In this document: one piece after another, positions 1 to 8,730 of the stretch | Layout: every line of letters begins with the position of its first letter | How positions within the stretch are numbered: position 1 is the first letter of the stretch | Assembly: GCF_963678635.1 (NCBI RefSeq) | Contig: NC_087065.1 | Location: 58,740,754 to 58,804,753, forward strand | Direction of reading: 5' to 3' | Length of the DNA stretch: 64,000 bases | Origin: Symsagittifera roscoffensis | Taxonomy: Eukaryota; Xenacoelomorpha; Acoela; Convolutidae | Translations under genes and position numbers: made by a program | Notes under the pieces: model-generated | The model's database searches: none | What the model was told of the DNA's origin: nothing | Seen by the model: the letters and a program-made list of their open reading frames with translations, nothing else

Positions 1-33
1 AGTGGGGGGGGGGGGGGACCCTGAAGACCCACA

Positions 34-121
34 TGTATTAAGATAGGGAATAGAGCATCCGGTCTTCAAGCTGTGTATTAAGATTGGGTATAGAGTCTAC
101 AATGTATTAAGATAGGGAATA
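34..121 (+). repeat. Three-copy subterminal repeat inside the TIR
   Basis: A 19-bp unit (tgtattaaga, then t/a, then gggaata or gggtata) begins at 34, 74 and 103. The same three copies occur in reverse complement at the right end (about 13,575-13,662). Repeated subterminal motifs of this kind often bind a transposase, integrase or replication-initiation protein. That role is inferred. Confidence 0.75.
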
Positions 122-451
122 CCGATGGTAATGTTTTATGGTTTGTGTGATGGTAAGATAATGGTAAGAAAAACGAAAATTTTTTGGTTTTTGTTTATTT
201 TTTTCGCAAAGTTTTTGGCGCGCGTTATTTAATTGGGAACAGTTAATTGTTAATTACGTGTAGAATAAAGGTTATGTATTTAGTTTTTTGGTGCATGGTA
301 AGTCAATGGTAAGAGTTTTTGTGCAAAACTTGGAATTTTTATCAAAAAAATTTTTTCGAAAAAATTCAAAACACGATAATGTTAGCTATTATTTGACCTA
401 ATTTATTAAATAATCTTACTTTCTATCTAACTGAAACAATGCTGAAACCTA
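34..451 (+). repeat. Left terminal inverted repeat of PolB element
   Basis: This stretch is the reverse complement of 13,242-13,662 with only scattered differences, strongest over the outer 330 bp. It marks the left end of a 13.6-kb DNA transposon-like element. The outer part contains three copies of a 19-bp unit starting tgtattaaga. The 33 bases outside it (1-33) hold a run of 14 G (4-17) and have no counterpart beyond the right repeat, so the exact terminus and target duplication cannot be fixed. Terminal inverted repeats of several hundred bp are typical of Maverick/Polinton elements. Confidence 0.9.
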
Positions 452-489
452 ATGAAACTTTGAAAAAATTCAATTTTTCTGAGAAAAAA

Positions 490-600
490 AATTGCAAAAA
501 TTTCAAGTATTTGGAAAAAATTGCAAAAATTTCAAGTATTTGGGAAAAATTGCAAAAAGTTCAAGTATTTGGAAAAAATTGCAGAAATCTCATAATTTTG
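490..600 (+). repeat. 29-bp minisatellite, four copies
   Basis: The unit ttgcaaaaatttcaagtatt plus ggaaaaaa recurs with starts at 492, 521, 550 and 579. It lies just inside the left TIR and is not repeated inside the right one. The stretch is open in one frame, but the peptide is low-complexity and follows the repeat, so I do not call a gene. Confidence 0.75.
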
Positions 601-2735
601 GCTAATGTATTGTTGCTTTTGATCTAATTTTAAACATACTTTTACGTATAGATTTTAAAAACAAGCTAAGACTGTATGTTAATTGGCATTATGTAGAGAC
701 AATGATACAAAATTTTGAATAAAAAAATGACTTTTTCATTAATTTTTTCTCAAAATATTGAAATACGATGAAGTTTACCTTAATTTGAGCTAAATATTTG
801 GTTATACAATGCTCTAAACACTGAAAAGAAGGTTCATAGTAGCAGAATCAATATTGAAACTTCCGGAAAACAGTGAAATTAGTCGTAATTTTCGAGAAGG
901 TAAAATAAAAGTTAATCAAATTTACATGAAATTTTCCATTTCGAACCTTTACTTTGGTTTTTAACTGTTTTTTTGTCCAGTTCAGGGATTAATTTTAGGA
1001 ACCTCAATTCAAATGAACATTAAGGGTTAGATCCTATGAAATTTCTAAATCAAACTCCATGATTCAACTCCTCCTCATTTTTTTCTAATTGAATTACCCA
1101 AATTTGTACAAAAATTACAACTTGTGAGAAATTTTTCAGGTTAAAAATTAGAAATTTCTGATTATTGATAAAAAATGAACAGTTTATTGCTAAAGTTGTT
1201 TAAAATGGGATAAATGTTTTTTAAAAATTTATTCGATATTGGCTCAAATTCAACAAAATCTTCTTCATAACTGATGATTATCTCTCTGTTGCTTCTGCAA
1301 CATAACTTTCAAGATTTTCCGTAGAGTTTTTCCATGTTCTAAAGTTATTCTTGCATTCTGCTTAAAAGATGTTTTCGCTATTGAACACACTTTACTAGAA
1401 AATTTAGTCAAAACTGGAGAGTTTAGGAGGAAAATAGTATCAATTGAACGAACAATTTGCTAGCAGAGATGAAATTAGAACTGATACCGTATGATTATTA
1501 CAATAAAAAATGTTAATATCTTCCTCGAGGTTCCCTTGTTTAGTTGCTATTGTAAACTATTTAAGCAAAAATGCACATTTTGGAATCTTTAACTATCACT
1601 TTTCTTGCAAAATAGTTATTAACTCGCTTTTTTTCTTAATTTATGACGGAAATTTTCTCAAAAATATCCAAGTGAAAAAGAATTGGTGCTAGTTAAAGCA
1701 TTGAAAAATATATGTACACAATGAGAATATAAAGGTGTATTTTTACGATCTAAGAACAAATTAGGAGCAGCTCTATTAGTTATAATCTGAAAATCTCCGG
1801 AAATACGCAAGAGAACCTAGTTCCTAACATCTACAATATAAAAACTTCTGAAAGAGCGAGTCTCAAAAATTGATTTAGCAAAGCAAAGCAAGTTGCAAAC
1901 TGGATTAATTGTGTAATTTTCCGATTTTTATTAAGAAAAAAACTCTATGTAGTAAAAATATAGTAATGTTTTGTATTAGTGTTGTATCTTCTATGTAGTA
2001 TTGTGTAGCAAGGAAAAGTAGATCTTGAAAGCAAGTTTTCAATTTATGCTTTATGTATCTTCTTTCAAAAGATGTCGAATTGGGTTTGCTTTTCAAAAAT
2101 TATCTTCAAAACATTTGATTTTTTATATAAAGTAACAAATATATTAAATGATAACAATTTTTTCTAATGAATTACGGATAAATATAAGACTTTGAGAATT
2201 TTTATGTCGGATTTTTTCTCAAGATATACTTTATAAGCTAAATTTTAGTAAAAGTATCTCAAATCACTTAAGGATTAAATTGAGTTTCCATCTCATTTTA
2301 GCATTTTCTCAGTTTCTGCTTCATCTACTATTGCTTCAGTTATCACTTTATCAACAAAAACTGTTTCTGCTTCATCAATTAGTTGATGTTTTTTAAATAT
2401 CCAAGTTTTACAATTTTTAGGCGAATACTTAAATACTCATTAGCATACGTTATGCACTTTACTACAAATTTATCACAACAAATCTCCGCAAGCTTGCAAC
2501 CAAGGGAGTTTTTACTGTTGATTAAAAGTTTTCGGATCGAGTTCCATGGAAAGCTTCACGACGATTTGAACTCGATTTTTTGCTGTCTTTAACATCAATC
2601 AAAACCTTTGAATAAAAAAATAAGTGAAATTTCAGGTAATATAATGAAAACACTGTATAATTACTGACTAGATTTGTTACAATTGCTAAGACTTTTCAGA
2701 TTCAGTAAAAACTAATAGTCATAGTAATTTCTAAG
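601..2735. other. AT-rich stretch without a recognisable gene
   Basis: About 2.1 kb of roughly 70% AT sequence. Only short open frames without domain-like composition are seen, on both strands. Maverick-type elements normally carry integrase, protease, ATPase or capsid genes in such space; none is recognisable. Either this part has decayed or the element never had them. Confidence 0.5.
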
Positions 2736-2739
2736 TTTT

Positions 2740-2991
2740 TCAAAAAAATCTTAAAATTTTTTTCTTTTCCTGAAGTGTGTTTGGAGTCTGCTGAGCACAT
2801 AATTTAATATTATGCTGAGAATGCTTCTTCTTGAAATGATTAGCGAGTTCCTCGCTGCTATAAGTATAAAAATTACAGTTAGAACACTTCAAAACACCAC
2901 ATGTTCTACGATGTCTTGATGCATCTTTGTGAGTGTAATCCCTGCCACATTCAAGACATGCAACTCTTTCGTTTCTTTTGAGTGAAGGCAT
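2740..2991 (-). CDS. Small C2H2 zinc-finger protein, paralog of the polymerase leader
   Basis: An 83-residue frame with a true ATG at 2,989-2,991. Residues 11-31 form a finger-like C-x2-C...H-x4-C unit (CLEC, then HRRTC), and residues 36-56 form a C2H2 finger (CSNC, then HFKKKH). The first residues, MPSLKRNER, match MPALNRNEK of the frame at 8,731, and the order of fingers is the same, so the two are paralogs 6 kb apart on opposite strands. This copy keeps both cysteines of finger 1 but loses finger 3 after KLCAQQ, giving a lysine-rich tail. Small zinc-finger proteins can be DNA-binding regulators; function here is inferred. A CCAAT-rich repeat array lies upstream. Confidence 0.6.
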   Translation of the reverse strand: MPSLKRNERVACLECGRDYTHKDASRHRRTCGVLKCSNCNFYTYSSEELANHFKKKHSQHNIKLCAQQTPNTLQEKKKILRFF

Positions 2992-3199
2992 CTCAATAGT
3001 AATGAAAAATTAAATGGGAGATTTAAAATGTACCAAATTTTTAGATAAGGTGAGTTGAATAGCCTCAAAAAATGAATAAAAGTAAGAAAAAAAACAGCAA
3101 ACTTATTAACCAATTGTTTTTAACGAGAAAAAAAATCAGAATGGATATGCTATTTAGCCTAGCTGAAATAAAAATCATCCAATCTAACCATGGAATTTT

Positions 3200-3490
3200 T
3201 AAAAGCATCAACCAATCAGAATCGAGCATTAATTACAAGGATACTTTATCTTTTCTGATATCAACCAACCAGAATTGAGCTTCAATAGTCATGTAATTTT
3301 CAACAAGTTCAAGTCAACCTATCAGAATTGAGCTTCAAAAGTCATGAAATTTTCAAGAAATTTAATGTCAACCAATCAGAGTTGAGCTCTTCTTCTCATG
3401 AATTTTTCAACAATTTCTTTAAAATTTGTAGATTTTGAGGATACTTTCACAGACATTATTTGTGTTAATAACCAATCAGAATGAAGTAAT
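3200..3490 (-). promoter_or_regulatory. CCAAT-box repeat array
   Basis: Four imperfect units of 53-56 bp, each containing caaccaatcagaattgagc or a close variant, start near 3,205, 3,260, 3,313 and 3,369. A fifth ccaatcagaatga lies at about 3,471. Two units carry an altered box (ccaacc, cctatc) and the rest a perfect CCAAT core with the CAGA extension favoured by NF-Y. The array is upstream of the minus-strand zinc-finger frame ending at 2,991. A promoter role is inferred from motif density and position. Confidence 0.5.
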
Positions 3491-3637
3491 CACAGATTTT
3501 GAAAAACATTGTAGATCAGAACCAGACTATGATTATGAAACTTCTTAATCAATAAATTTTATTGAATTTTTCCAACATAACTAAGTTTGATAAATGAGAT
3601 TTCTTGTCAAGTTTATATTGTTTTTTTGATATTCAAT

Positions 3638-4150
3638 TCAAATTTTGAAATTTCGACAAAATTTTTTCCGATTTGTTCTATTTCTAACCAGTGAAAAAAA
3701 ATTACCAAAATATACGTTTTTATCGTTTTCTTTTTGGTATATTGTAGTATAAACAACCGGAAGTCTATTAAATTTGAATAAACGATCAAAAGAAATTCTG
3801 ACAAATCTGGATTTTGTATTTGTATCAAATTCAAAACAGTAACCGAATTGATGTTCCTTATCTCCAATTTCTGTTTCATAGGCTCTTCCATTGCTTTGTT
3901 TTTTACTGATCGACCACCCAATCTGAGTTAACTCTTCTAAATAAAAACATTGTTGATAAATCTGACAGATAATCTCCTCTCCATCTTTGTAACAAAACTT
4001 TTGAACTTTCTGTGTTTCTAAACAAATAAAACTAATACAATCTCCATCAACTTCATCTGTCCACCACTCTTGTAGTTTTTTGTAGTAGTTCAATTTTAAA
4101 ATCTGATAAATGTTCAATTCAGACATTGAAAACGCTTTTGATGGAAACAT
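3638..4150 (-). CDS. Unrecognised 170-residue protein
   Basis: Open from a true ATG at 4,148-4,150, with a second in-frame ATG nine codons later (MSELN). The composition is that of a real protein: mixed hydrophobic and charged, cysteine- and aromatic-containing (QEWWTDEVDGDC near residue 27). No family is recognised. The last quarter (YFGNFF, then RNRT) resembles the minus-strand frame at 7,820-8,215 (YFGKF, then KNRT), so the two may be old paralogs. The overlapping frame 3,613-3,921 also stays open, so the C-terminus may have shifted. It is one of three minus-strand genes in the left half of the PolB element. Confidence 0.45.
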   Translation of the reverse strand: MFPSKAFSMSELNIYQILKLNYYKKLQEWWTDEVDGDCISFICLETQKVQKFCYKDGEEIICQIYQQCFYLEELTQIGWSISKKQSNGRAYETEIGDKEHQFGYCFEFDTNTKSRFVRISFDRLFKFNRLPVVYTTIYQKENDKNVYFGNFFSLVRNRTNRKKFCRNFKI

Positions 4151-4648
4151 TTTTCTTACTGAAATATATGAAGAAACTTAAAAACGTCGTTTGTTTTATC
4201 ATTTTTAAACTATTTTGAAAAAACAGTCACCGTAAATATTTTTTAATTATTTAGAGTCTAATTAGTTTCAAGGAAATTCATATAGCCAATAAAAACCTCA
4301 AACTAAGGCAGAAAAAAATTGAAAACAACCAATGAAATTCAAAAAATCCAAAAAAATAATGATAATGTTTTCATTATACATTCTTGTTTGTAATTTTCTT
4401 AAATTGAGGCAAAATTTAGATAAATTTTGATGAAAACAGTTATTAAATAAATTTATCTGTAATTTCATAAATAAATACTGGAAAATCATTTCATAATTGG
4501 TTAGTGTTTTATGTCAATTTCGATAAAATTGTATGTTTTGTCTGACTTCTCCTCAGATATTATAGCTCTAAATATACACTTTAGTGAGAAAAAACAGTTT
4601 TGAACCAATAATATCTCAATTACCAAACATGCAAAACATCACAAAGCT

Positions 4649-5188
4649 TTACTGAGGTTTACAATTATCAACAAACATAAAGTCTCTCAATATTTGGGAC
4701 AGTTCTTTGAATTCATTCAAAGTATAGTTGACATATGCAACTTGCTTCAAGTCTTCATTTTCCTTTGCAGTGAAGAGTCGAATCTGAATGTAGGGTGGCT
4801 TGCTCACGTTGTACTTCTTGATTGTGACACACACCCTCCTCATGTTGTACGTTGCTATTTCATATACTCTATTACAGATGTCGAGCTCCTGATCCATAGT
4901 TGATTCTCTGCCAGATTTGGCTTCATATATAGGTACGAGTCCAAAATTTTCAGCATCGTGAATAATAGTATTCTGTATTGCGGATATTGCTTCGCCTTCT
5001 TTTTCACTAAGATAGACATGTTGAGACTTTTCAAATTGTCCCAAATCATTTATTTTTAATAGTTGAAAGCACGGTTCCAAGCATATTTTTCCCTTGTAGG
5101 ATTTTTGGAACCAAACAAATCTCCCAATTTTTTTTTGATTTTTTGAAAATTCAATATAGTTGGAACTATCAACTTTTCTCGAGTACAT
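4649..5188 (-). CDS. Unrecognised protein, possible tandem PC4-like ssDNA binder
   Basis: A 179-residue frame from the ATG at 5,186-5,188; an upstream in-frame TTG is not a likely start. Two halves look alike. Residues 20-66 (FVWFQKSYKGKICLEPCF, then a gap, then VYLSEKEGEAI) and residues 119-168 (RVCVTIKKY, then YIQIRLF, then VNYTLNEFKEL) both read as beta-beta-beta followed by a helix. That is the layout of the PC4/p15 single-stranded-DNA-binding fold, which acts as a dimer, so one chain with two copies would be self-sufficient. This is pattern-level inference; no signature residue proves it. An ssDNA-binding protein would suit a protein-primed replicon. The frame is intact, unlike the polymerase. 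A CArG/AP-1 cluster lies upstream. Confidence 0.5.
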   Translation of the reverse strand: MYSRKVDSSNYIEFSKNQKKIGRFVWFQKSYKGKICLEPCFQLLKINDLGQFEKSQHVYLSEKEGEAISAIQNTIIHDAENFGLVPIYEAKSGRESTMDQELDICNRVYEIATYNMRRVCVTIKKYNVSKPPYIQIRLFTAKENEDLKQVAYVNYTLNEFKELSQILRDFMFVDNCKPQ

Positions 5189-5261
5189 TTTGAAGAACAA
5201 ACTGATCAAATGAGGAGAAATGAGAGAAATGACTTTGAGTTTAAATGAAAATGGAAGTAAG

Positions 5262-5340
5262 CAGTATGAGTCATCGCCATTTCCATATATAGAAGTAGTA
5301 CCAAATATGGAAGGATTTCCCTATATGGAAGCTGCGTAGG
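5262..5340 (-). promoter_or_regulatory. CArG-box and AP-1 cluster
   Basis: Upstream of the minus-strand gene ending at 5,188 there is an AP-1 consensus TGAGTCA (5,267-5,273). It is followed by three SRF-type CArG-like decamers: ccatatatag (5,283), a perfect ccaaatatgg (5,301) and ccctatatgg (5,319). Three CArG-like elements within 46 bp are unlikely by chance even in AT-rich DNA. The regulatory role is inferred. Confidence 0.45.
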
Positions 5341-5637
5341 CGTTACTACTACTATATCACTCAACCATTTTCTGCAAAAATCAATTTTCCCAATGGCAGC
5401 TGCTATGTGTCAAGCTCTTCCCAGCTTTTATTCAGATTATAATAGTAAATCATTGTTTATTTCTGTTTCCAACAATTTTTACGAAAAACACATAGTAACC
5501 CAAGATTATTGCGTCTCTATTCACGATTCTTTCTGTTCCTTGGGAAATTGCTAATTTCATATAATTTTAATTGGAACTTCCCTTAGCCAAATTCTTCAGA
5601 GATTAGACAAATATCAAAACATATATCAAGAAATTGA

Positions 5638-5991
5638 TTGTCTTTACACTTGTACAAGCACAGATTCTTTTCGAGTTTTGTCACATCAAGTGGGGAAGTC
5701 TTCAATCAGCTTAGTTGTGGAGTGCAGCATAATTTACGATGGAAAGGAGCAGAAAAAACACCAAGCGTATCAAGGAAACGACTTGTTCGCAAAAAGTTCA
5801 AAAAACATTATCTAAGTTCTAATCAAAAACTTGCATCTACGCAAATTCTTGGCTCAGCATTTTTAGACAGAATTCGTAAAGTACAAAACTCAAAATTTGA
5901 ACATGATTTGTTAAAAATAATTGACTGTTTTATTGATGGTTATGGATTTGTAAATAGTGATCATGTCAATTTTTCAATAAAAAACTTCTGA
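5638..5991 (+). CDS. Unrecognised basic reading frame without ATG start
   Basis: About 117 codons are open and no ATG exists in frame at the 5' end. The middle is strongly basic (RKRLVRKKFKKHY). The tail (HDLLKIIDCFIDGYGF) could be helical. It could be a 3' exon whose upstream exon I cannot place, or a decayed gene. No family is recognised. It is the only plus-strand candidate in the left half of the element. Confidence 0.3.
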   Translation: MSLHLYKHRFFSSFVTSSGEVFNQLSCGVQHNLRWKGAEKTPSVSRKRLVRKKFKKHYLSSNQKLASTQILGSAFLDRIRKVQNSKFEHDLLKIIDCFIDGYGFVNSDHVNFSIKNF

Positions 5992-6099
5992 TATTCCATC
6001 TATTTTCTCTCATATGTTTACAAAGTTACCATTTTTTACCGAAACAAAAATCACTGTTGTCAAAAAACATTTGCAAAACAAACTTTCAAACATGTAAGA

Positions 6100-6390
6100 A
6101 AGATGTAATATTTCTTTTGATTTTCAAAAAGTTGCAAAAAACATTTCAATTTTTTTAACAAGTTGTAAAAAGTGTTTCATTTTTTTTTTGACATAATGCG
6201 AAAAATGTTTCAACTTTTTTGAGAAGATGCAAAAAATGTTTTACTTTTTTTAACAAGATGTGAAAAATGTTTTACCTTTTTTGATAAAATGCGAAAAGTG
6301 TTTCAATTTTTTCGACAAAATGCGAAAAGTGTTTTACTTTTTTCGATAAAATGCGAAAAGTGTTTCAATTTTTCTACACAAGGCTAAAAA
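6100..6390. repeat. 31-bp minisatellite, about eight copies
   Basis: The unit gataaaatgcgaaaagtgtt plus ttcaattttt recurs with near-constant 31-bp period. Its gcgaaaa/gcaaaaa core falls at about 6,134, 6,165, 6,198, 6,229, 6,260, 6,291, 6,322 and 6,353. Copies to the right are most alike. No coding potential is seen. It separates the plus-strand frame ending at 5,991 from the minus-strand gene at 6,635. Confidence 0.85.
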
Positions 6391-6634
6391 TGTGTTCATC
6401 GATGAGGTAACTTTTTACTTGTGTACAGTTTTTCTAGTGTTTTTCCGAATTTTTGTACAAAAATTAATCATATTTTTTAACATGTGTGCGAGTTCGGAGC
6501 ACTTAACTAAGTTCTAATTGTTTTTCAATGGCTTACCTCGAAGCTCTCATCTATTCTCATAATTAAAATGAAATTGAAGAAATTAATTACAGGAAACGAA
6601 GTCAAAACCAAACAACCTTTATTTACAAAAACAT

Positions 6635-7027
6635 TTAATCAAAGTACTGTCGAGCAACAGAAGAGTTCTGGAGGTTCTCTATAGAACGCAGAGCTGGACG
6701 AGGTTCCATTGCTGGTGGTTGTTGTGGAACTGGAGGTGTCATTGTTTCTGAGAAACCCTCATCTTCATCTATTGCGATGGGGTTTTCGGCTGATCCTGCC
6801 TCCTCCCAAGGAAAAAGGAAGTCGTCGACTGGTTGAGCTACAAATCTTGAGTCAGGAATCTCGGGGTAGTTCATTCCCACATGCTCAGACACTTCCGCCA
6901 TCATTTGCATGGTTCCAAGTTGATTCACTGTAGGAGGTACTTGTGTTATATGATGCGTACTTGCATCACTTCCACCATATGCCAGACTTGGATTGGGATG
7001 TCCATTCAAGCCAGAAAAACTCCACAA
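6635..7027 (-). pseudogene. Acidic/proline-rich unrecognised protein
   Basis: About 130 open codons with no ATG near the 5' end. The same frame continues upstream to about 7,134 across one TGA (7,058-7,060), with plausible peptide on both sides (PYVLGGIFG before it, STNPSARNS after it). The gene is therefore probably longer and broken once, or spliced. The N-terminal part is Gly/Ser/Asn-rich. The middle has an acidic patch DDFLFPWEE and then NPIAIDEDEG, which resembles a SUMO-interaction motif (hydrophobic core followed by acids). The tail is proline-rich and ends VARQYFD. A minus-strand AATAAA lies 12 bp past the stop (6,618-6,623). A nuclear regulator is possible; no family is recognised. 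Confidence 0.4.
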
Positions 7028-7149
7028 ACTGTTTCTCGCACTTGGATTTGTACTAAATCAGCCGAAAATTCCACCGAGAACATAAGGTTGTTGTTTTGTA
7101 CTGAGAAGATCATTTTGAGCAATAAGTTGAGTAAATGATTAAAAATAAG

Positions 7150-7250
7150 AAAGAGTTGAGAGAGGGAGAAAGTTGCCGGTAGTTATGTTGAAACTATTGT
7201 ATTTAGAGCTGAGAGAGGAGGTAGTTGACGGTAGTTAAGTTGAAAATAAA
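7150..7250. repeat. Two-copy 50-bp repeat
   Basis: The segment gagagaggga, gaaagttgcc, ggtagttatg, ttgaaa near 7,155 recurs with changes near 7,212 (gagagaggag, gtagttgacg, gtagttaagttgaaa). It lies directly upstream of the acidic minus-strand gene. Function is unknown. Confidence 0.5.
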
Positions 7251-7295
7251 ATGATTTTTAGTTAGGAGAGAGGGGTACCTTCAACTGGAATGTGT

Positions 7296-7485
7296 GGGTT
7301 TAACCAATCAGAATGAATTTTCCTTATTTGGATTGTAGTTGGGTCCAATCAGATTTTAGTTTCCTTTTATGGAATTCTTATAGAAAACTCGTGTCCAATT
7401 GGAAACAAAGCTCCATTTTACACATTGTCGTTTCCAATCACAAAAAGGTTCATTTTTGTTCAAGTTGTCGTATCCAATCAGAGGA
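7296..7485. promoter_or_regulatory. Second CCAAT-box cluster
   Basis: CCAAT cores occur at about 7,301 (aaccaatcagaatgaa), 7,337 (gtccaatcagatttt), 7,395 (gtccaattgg), 7,432 (ttccaatcac) and 7,471 (atccaatcagagg). The extension ccaatcaga matches the array at 3.2-3.5 kb. It lies between two divergent sets of minus-strand frames. A shared promoter module is inferred. Confidence 0.4.
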
Positions 7486-7819
7486 ACCTTTTAAGGACTT
7501 AAGTCTTCCAAATAAGTAAAAATATACACAAAAGCAATCGCAAAAATAAATGACCAAAAGTTGTTTGCTGTAAAAATAAAAAATATTGCCGATATAAGTA
7601 ACAAAAGAAGAAAAATTAATAAAAGTAGCATCTCTGCAAGTTAACTGAATTTATTGTATATAATTGATGAGAAAATGCTGATTTTTTAGCAGATATTCAA
7701 GTTCTTTAATTTTGATGTAGATTTGAGATGATAACTCACAGTTGATGAATTTTTCAAAGCAAATCTCTGGAAATCTGATATCAAACCTGATCATGCAAGA
7801 TTTTGAACTTTGAAAGTCC

Positions 7820-8215
7820 TTAAGAAATGGAGGAATAAAGAATTTTGCTGGGGAGTTTTAACAAATTTGGGAGTTGGATATCGAATAAAAAGAGTCTTTG
7901 AAATATTATCGTACGATTTTTTTTATTAACTTCAAATTTTCCAAAATAAATAAAATTTCTACAGTGTAACTCAGCTGTAAGTTTATAGCTTTGATACGCA
8001 ATATGTGAATCAAAAGTAAACTTTTTGATTGAGTAAGTTTCTCTAAAGAGACTTTTACTTAGTCGGAGAACTCTATTTTGGACAACATAAACGTCCAAAA
8101 AATTGTGAAAAAAGTAAGAATCTACATCTATTTCATCAATAAGGAAATCACACGGAATATTTTCTTTTTTCTTGTAGAGTAATTCGAGGAAGTTCAAATG
8201 TTTTTTGATTGACAA
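7820..8215 (-). CDS. Unrecognised 131-codon frame without ATG
   Basis: Open for about 131 codons but immediately preceded by TGA, and its only start would be TTG. A spliced or damaged 5' end is likely. The peptide is rich in Phe/Leu/Lys/Asn. A motif YFGKF followed by KNRT resembles the 3,638-4,150 product (YFGNF, RNRT). No domain is recognised. Its 5' side faces the CRE array that appears to drive the polymerase in the opposite direction. Confidence 0.3.
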   Translation of the reverse strand: MSIKKHLNFLELLYKKKENIPCDFLIDEIDVDSYFFHNFLDVYVVQNRVLRLSKSLFRETYSIKKFTFDSHIAYQSYKLTAELHCRNFIYFGKFEVNKKNRTIIFQRLFLFDIQLPNLLKLPSKILYSSIS

Positions 8216-8316
8216 TCTTCAAAAATGAATATTTTGGATCCAAAGTTATGTCTAGGAACTGCTTAGTTCTGATTGGTTGAAAATTTTTCTGGAAAATTCT
8301 AGAACTTTCAAAGGAA

Positions 8317-8550
8317 TGACGTCATTACCATAAAAGGAAAATTGCGTGGGTGTTGACGTCATTTCTATTTCTAGAATAACGTCATTATCATAAAAGGAAC
8401 GTTGTGTGGGTGGTGGCGTCACTTCTAAATATAGAATGACGTCATTACCATAAAAGGAAAATTGCTTAGGCGGTGACGTCACTTCTATTCAAAGAATGAC
8501 GTCATTACCGTAAAAAGATTATTGCGTAGGCGTCATTGATAGTATAAATA
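8317..8550 (+). promoter_or_regulatory. Eight-site CRE array with TATA box
   Basis: Perfect CRE palindromes TGACGTCA occur at 8,317, 8,354, 8,437, 8,474 and 8,497. Variants occur at 8,377 (TAACGTCA), 8,414 (TGGCGTCA) and 8,528 (AGGCGTCA). Spacing alternates 37, 23, 37, 23, 37, 23, 31 bp, so the 60-bp repeat unit carries two sites. A TATA box tataaata follows at 8,543-8,550, and the zinc-finger/polymerase frame starts at 8,731. CREs are bound by CREB/ATF bZIP factors in animals. This is a convincing promoter by arrangement, although its activity is inferred. Confidence 0.7.
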
Positions 8551-8655
8551 CACTTATTTCATTGGGTTAAATCATTCATTTTGTTTGCCAATCAGAAACA
8601 GTCAATTGAATTTTACTTCAAATTTTACATTTCGTTAATTCACGAAAAGAAAAAA

Positions 8656-8727
8656 GTAAGTGTTTTCCTTCAATTGGTACTTTAAGTTTTTAAATTTGGA
8701 ACATTTCAAAAGTCCCAATTTTTTTAG
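8656..8727 (+). other. Probable 5' UTR intron
   Basis: A strong donor (gtaagtg at 8,656) and an acceptor (tttttttag ending 8,727) bound 72 bp just before the ATG at 8,731. The upstream TATA box at 8,543 would put transcription start about 80 bp before the donor. Splicing of the leader is inferred from the junction sequences. Confidence 0.5.
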
Positions 8728-8730
8728 ATA

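Noticed and set aside
4-17. Run of 14 G as a possible telomere-like or terminal feature
   Set aside because: There is no repeat unit and no counterpart at the right end; it could be a sequence or assembly artefact.
439-627. Short plus-strand frame with FGKNCKN-like repeats
   Set aside because: It translates the 29-bp minisatellite; the composition is low-complexity.
8252-8482. Repetitive minus-strand peptide over the CRE array
   Set aside because: The peptide repeat simply mirrors the 60-bp DNA repeat; it has no ATG context and the promoter reading explains the pattern better.
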